Translations under genes and position numbers: made by a program | Part shown: one piece after another, positions 62,440 through 64,000 of the stretch | Layout: each line of letters opens with the position of its first letter | How positions within the stretch are numbered: position 1 is the stretch's first letter | The notes under the pieces: generated by a model | The model's input: only the letters and a program-made list of their open reading frames with translations | Told to the model about the DNA's origin: nothing | Databases searched by the model: none | Assembly (NCBI GenBank): GCA_040429635.1 | Contig: CP158972.1 | Location: 2,986,001-3,050,000 of the forward strand | DNA length: 64,000 nucleotides | Source: Tamlana crocina | GTDB taxonomy: Bacteria; Bacteroidota; Bacteroidia; Flavobacteriales; Flavobacteriaceae | Direction of reading: 5' to 3'

Positions 62440-62470
62440 GTCATGCCGAGCGCAGTCGAAGCATCTCTTT
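62440..62470 (-). repeat. Half copy of the palindromic repeat family
   Basis: GTCATGCCGAGCGCAGTCGAAG with the core (minus) TTCGACTGCGCTCGG at 62446-62460. No partner unit was found next to it. It lies between converging genes. Confidence 0.65.
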
Positions 62471-62507
62471 TTTGAAATTTGGAATTTAGCCCTTTGGAAT
62501 TTGAAAA

Positions 62508-63500
62508 TCAAAACTGGCTATTATAAATTTCCAAGATCATTTCGGTGGCATTTCTAGCCGATTCGCCCGAAATTAAGCAATCACCACCATTCTGTATCGC
62601 AGCAATAAAATCGTTTAAAATAATTTCATGGTTGGTAGTGTCTGCTACGGCCGCTGTGGCGGCTCCGGTGTGTGTGTTTTCATATGGAGTTTGCGCTGTT
62701 GGGTTTTCAACACCTTCAATATCCCAATGGGTAATCACATCGTTTTCTAAAATCAAATAGCCTTTACTAGTGTAAATTTCTATTTTCGCAGGAAAACCGG
62801 GTTTTGTGGCTGTTGATGCGGTAATTGTTCCAATCATTCCAGAATCGTGAAGGCAAATAGCCGCACCGTGGTCTTCCACTTCAATATCGTGTACAAAAGT
62901 CCCTAATTGACTTACCAGTTTTTTGGGTTTCCCAAAGAACCAATAATACAAATCGATGTAATGTGAAGCCTGCTGAATAAAAGGACCTCCGCCATCAATG
63001 CCGTAGGTACCCCGATATGGCGACGAATTATAATAAGCATCATCACGATAGTTTTTTACAGAAAGATCTACTGAAAAAATGCGCCCCAATTCACCGGAAT
63101 CAATCATTTTTTTCACAATGGGATTGTCTGAACTGTAGCGCCGTTGGTACGCTACACCCAATTTCACATCGTTTTTTTTACTAGCTTCAATCATTTTATC
63201 GATAGCCTCCAAAGTAATATCGATGGGCTTTTCGCAAAGCACGTGTTTTCCTTTGTTGGCTGCTTCAACAGCACTAATATGATGCAGTCCGTTTGGCGTA
63301 CAAATTATAACCGCATCAAAATCAACCGATATTTCCGAAATACTTTTAAAAAAAGGCAAGTGACTTAAAGCTTTTGGTTTTTCAGACTTTCGAGAAACCA
63401 CTGCCACAACTTCTGCATTTGAAATATTATTGACTGCGGAAAGATATGTGGAAGCAATATTGCCACTGCCCACAATGACGAATTTGATGGTTTTAGTCAT
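62508..63500 (-). CDS. Gfo/Idh/MocA family oxidoreductase
   Basis: NAD(P)-dependent dehydrogenase of 330 residues. The N-terminal Rossmann fold shows VGSGNIASTYLSAV (about 10-23). The catalytic Lys is in CEKPID (about 92-97). GVAYQRRYSSDNPIVKKMI and DGGGPFIQQASHYIDLYYWFFG belong to the C-terminal domain, with the likely active histidine in SHYIDL. Sugar or sugar-nucleotide oxidation is typical for the family; the substrate is unknown. No neighbouring sugar genes are seen. Confidence 0.88.
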   Translation of the reverse strand: MTKTIKFVIVGSGNIASTYLSAVNNISNAEVVAVVSRKSEKPKALSHLPFFKSISEISVDFDAVIICTPNGLHHISAVEAANKGKHVLCEKPIDITLEAIDKMIEASKKNDVKLGVAYQRRYSSDNPIVKKMIDSGELGRIFSVDLSVKNYRDDAYYNSSPYRGTYGIDGGGPFIQQASHYIDLYYWFFGKPKKLVSQLGTFVHDIEVEDHGAAICLHDSGMIGTITASTATKPGFPAKIEIYTSKGYLILENDVITHWDIEGVENPTAQTPYENTHTGAATAAVADTTNHEIILNDFIAAIQNGGDCLISGESARNATEMILEIYNSQF

Positions 63501-63823
63501 GTTTTAACTTTATTTGAAAACTATCGGGTTGGTGCGCTAGTTACCACTAAGATATGAAGTTTATTTTACAACAATTACCCGCCTAAAATTCATTTTCATT
63601 AATTTAATTAAGAACCCCCGTTCTCAATCATAAAATTGCCCGTCACCCAGAATTGTCACACTGAGCGTAGTCGAAGTGTTGTTTCTGTGTCTCATTACAA
63701 AATGGTAATCTACAAACAATATGAGATGCTGAATTGAGTTCAGCATGACGAAAACTAGGTATTATCAAAACAGACAATCAAATTTAATTTCAGAGACCCA
63801 AATACTTTCAAAAAAACAACAAA
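63501..63823. other. Intergenic region, Gfo/Idh gene / next gene
   Basis: About 323 bp. It holds the full palindromic repeat copy 2 (63655-63749). The first 150 bp probably contains the oxidoreductase promoter, but no clear TAnnTTTG box was found. No ORF is supported. Confidence 0.5.
63655..63749. repeat. Composite palindromic repeat, full copy 2 (about 95 bp)
   Basis: Inverted relative to the copy at 37484-37576. It begins GTCACACTGAGCGTAGTCGAA (core 63661-63675) and ends in the hairpin ATGCTGAA/TTCAGCAT followed by GAC. The termini are again GTCA/TGAC. The middle is variable. Confidence 0.75.
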
Positions 63824-64000
63824 CTAATTTCCCGTTTTTTGCAGCGTCCATCGCCGTCCCAATAGATCTGTACCGGAAATGTTACCATTGGGATCCATTT
63901 GAAGGCTTACACTTCCACTATCCGGAACAGTACCACTAAAGAGGGAAACCATAACATTATAAGACAATAATTTGTTGTACGGATTGTAGCCCCAAGTGCC
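63824..64000 (-). CDS. C-terminal end of an unidentified protein (5' part outside the window)
   Basis: 58 residues to a TAG at 63824-63826; the frame is open to the window edge. It reads GTWGYNPYNKLLSYNVMVSL, continues SGSVSLQMDPNGNISGTDLLGR and ends WTLQKTGN. The glycine/serine-rich strands and terminal WTLQKTG suggest a secreted or surface beta domain. No family was recognised. Confidence 0.55.
   Translation of the reverse strand, partial: GTWGYNPYNKLLSYNVMVSLFSGTVPDSGSVSLQMDPNGNISGTDLLGRRWTLQKTGN

Noticed and set aside
63745-63939. Plus-strand ORF at the right edge
   Set aside because: It overlaps the repeat and the minus-strand C-terminal coding sequence, with low-complexity content and no family match.
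1-64000. CRISPR arrays, prophage, insertion sequences, tRNA or rRNA genes
   Set aside because: No regularly spaced direct repeats, transposase or integrase motifs, or tRNA cloverleaf sequences were seen on reading. A tRNAscan or ISfinder search could still find something small.

Overview
The window reads as chromosome of a low-GC marine-type member of the Flavobacteriaceae (Bacteroidota). The evidence is the gene content: B12 TonB-dependent receptor, DUF4252 and DUF4199 proteins, carboxypeptidase-like outer-surface proteins, a ParE/ParC pair, CarB without its regulatory domain, and BshC. Promoter-like boxes of the Bacteroidota type (TAnnTTTG) sit upstream of many genes, and several genes use TTG or GTG starts. 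I cannot name the genus. Nearly everything is housekeeping or conserved accessory material. I see no prophage, insertion sequence, CRISPR array, rRNA or tRNA.

Layout. 1-5.5 kb: amino-acid permease (cut by the window edge), MazG, a C1q-like secreted protein, and a minus-strand ECF sigma / anti-sigma-like / DUF4252 / DUF4252 operon. 5.6-13.2 kb: an S41 protease lipoprotein with a PP-loop ATPase, then a vitamin B12 uptake locus in which btuB (minus, behind a cobalamin riboswitch) diverges from a btuF-btuC-btuD operon (plus). 13.2-24.2 kb: RmuC, a thioesterase, CarB, L34 (rpmH), a TPR protein, a hydrolase-lytic transglycosylase-cardiolipin synthase operon, a small GNAT and MtaB. 24.3-33.2 kb: an oligopeptide-binding lipoprotein, a GlmU-like protein, L31 type B, DUF4199, a polyprenyl-type glycosyltransferase, a phosphohexomutase and an MsbA-like exporter. 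33.5-35.1 kb: a second ECF sigma module with a membrane partner and a Spy-like periplasmic protein. 36.2-46.2 kb: an RsmB-like methyltransferase, a fructosamine kinase, PurL, and a guaA-LysM/PBP1-DUF3820 operon. 46.3-64 kb: a PLP decarboxylase with BshC, a regulatory-domain surface protein, TerC, a parE-small ORF-parC operon, an EamA transporter, SRPBCC, YchF, two secreted proteins, a Gfo/Idh/MocA oxidoreductase, and the tail of one more gene.

How it fits together. Outer-membrane BtuB and the BtuFCD importer form a complete B12 uptake route, but only btuB is downstream of the riboswitch. Nucleotide synthesis (CarB, PurL, GuaA) and envelope construction (Cls, lytic transglycosylase, LysM protein, MsbA-like exporter, glycosyltransferase) are the other main themes. 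Two ECF sigma modules of different design probably sense envelope state.

The most interesting non-genic signal is a family of short palindromic repeats with the core TTCGACTnCGCTCrG. Two full copies of about 94 bp are intergenic, a half copy follows gene 60846-62402, and one core lies in frame inside purL, where it appears to add seven residues. A 43-codon ORF packed between parE and parC is the best candidate for an undescribed small protein.
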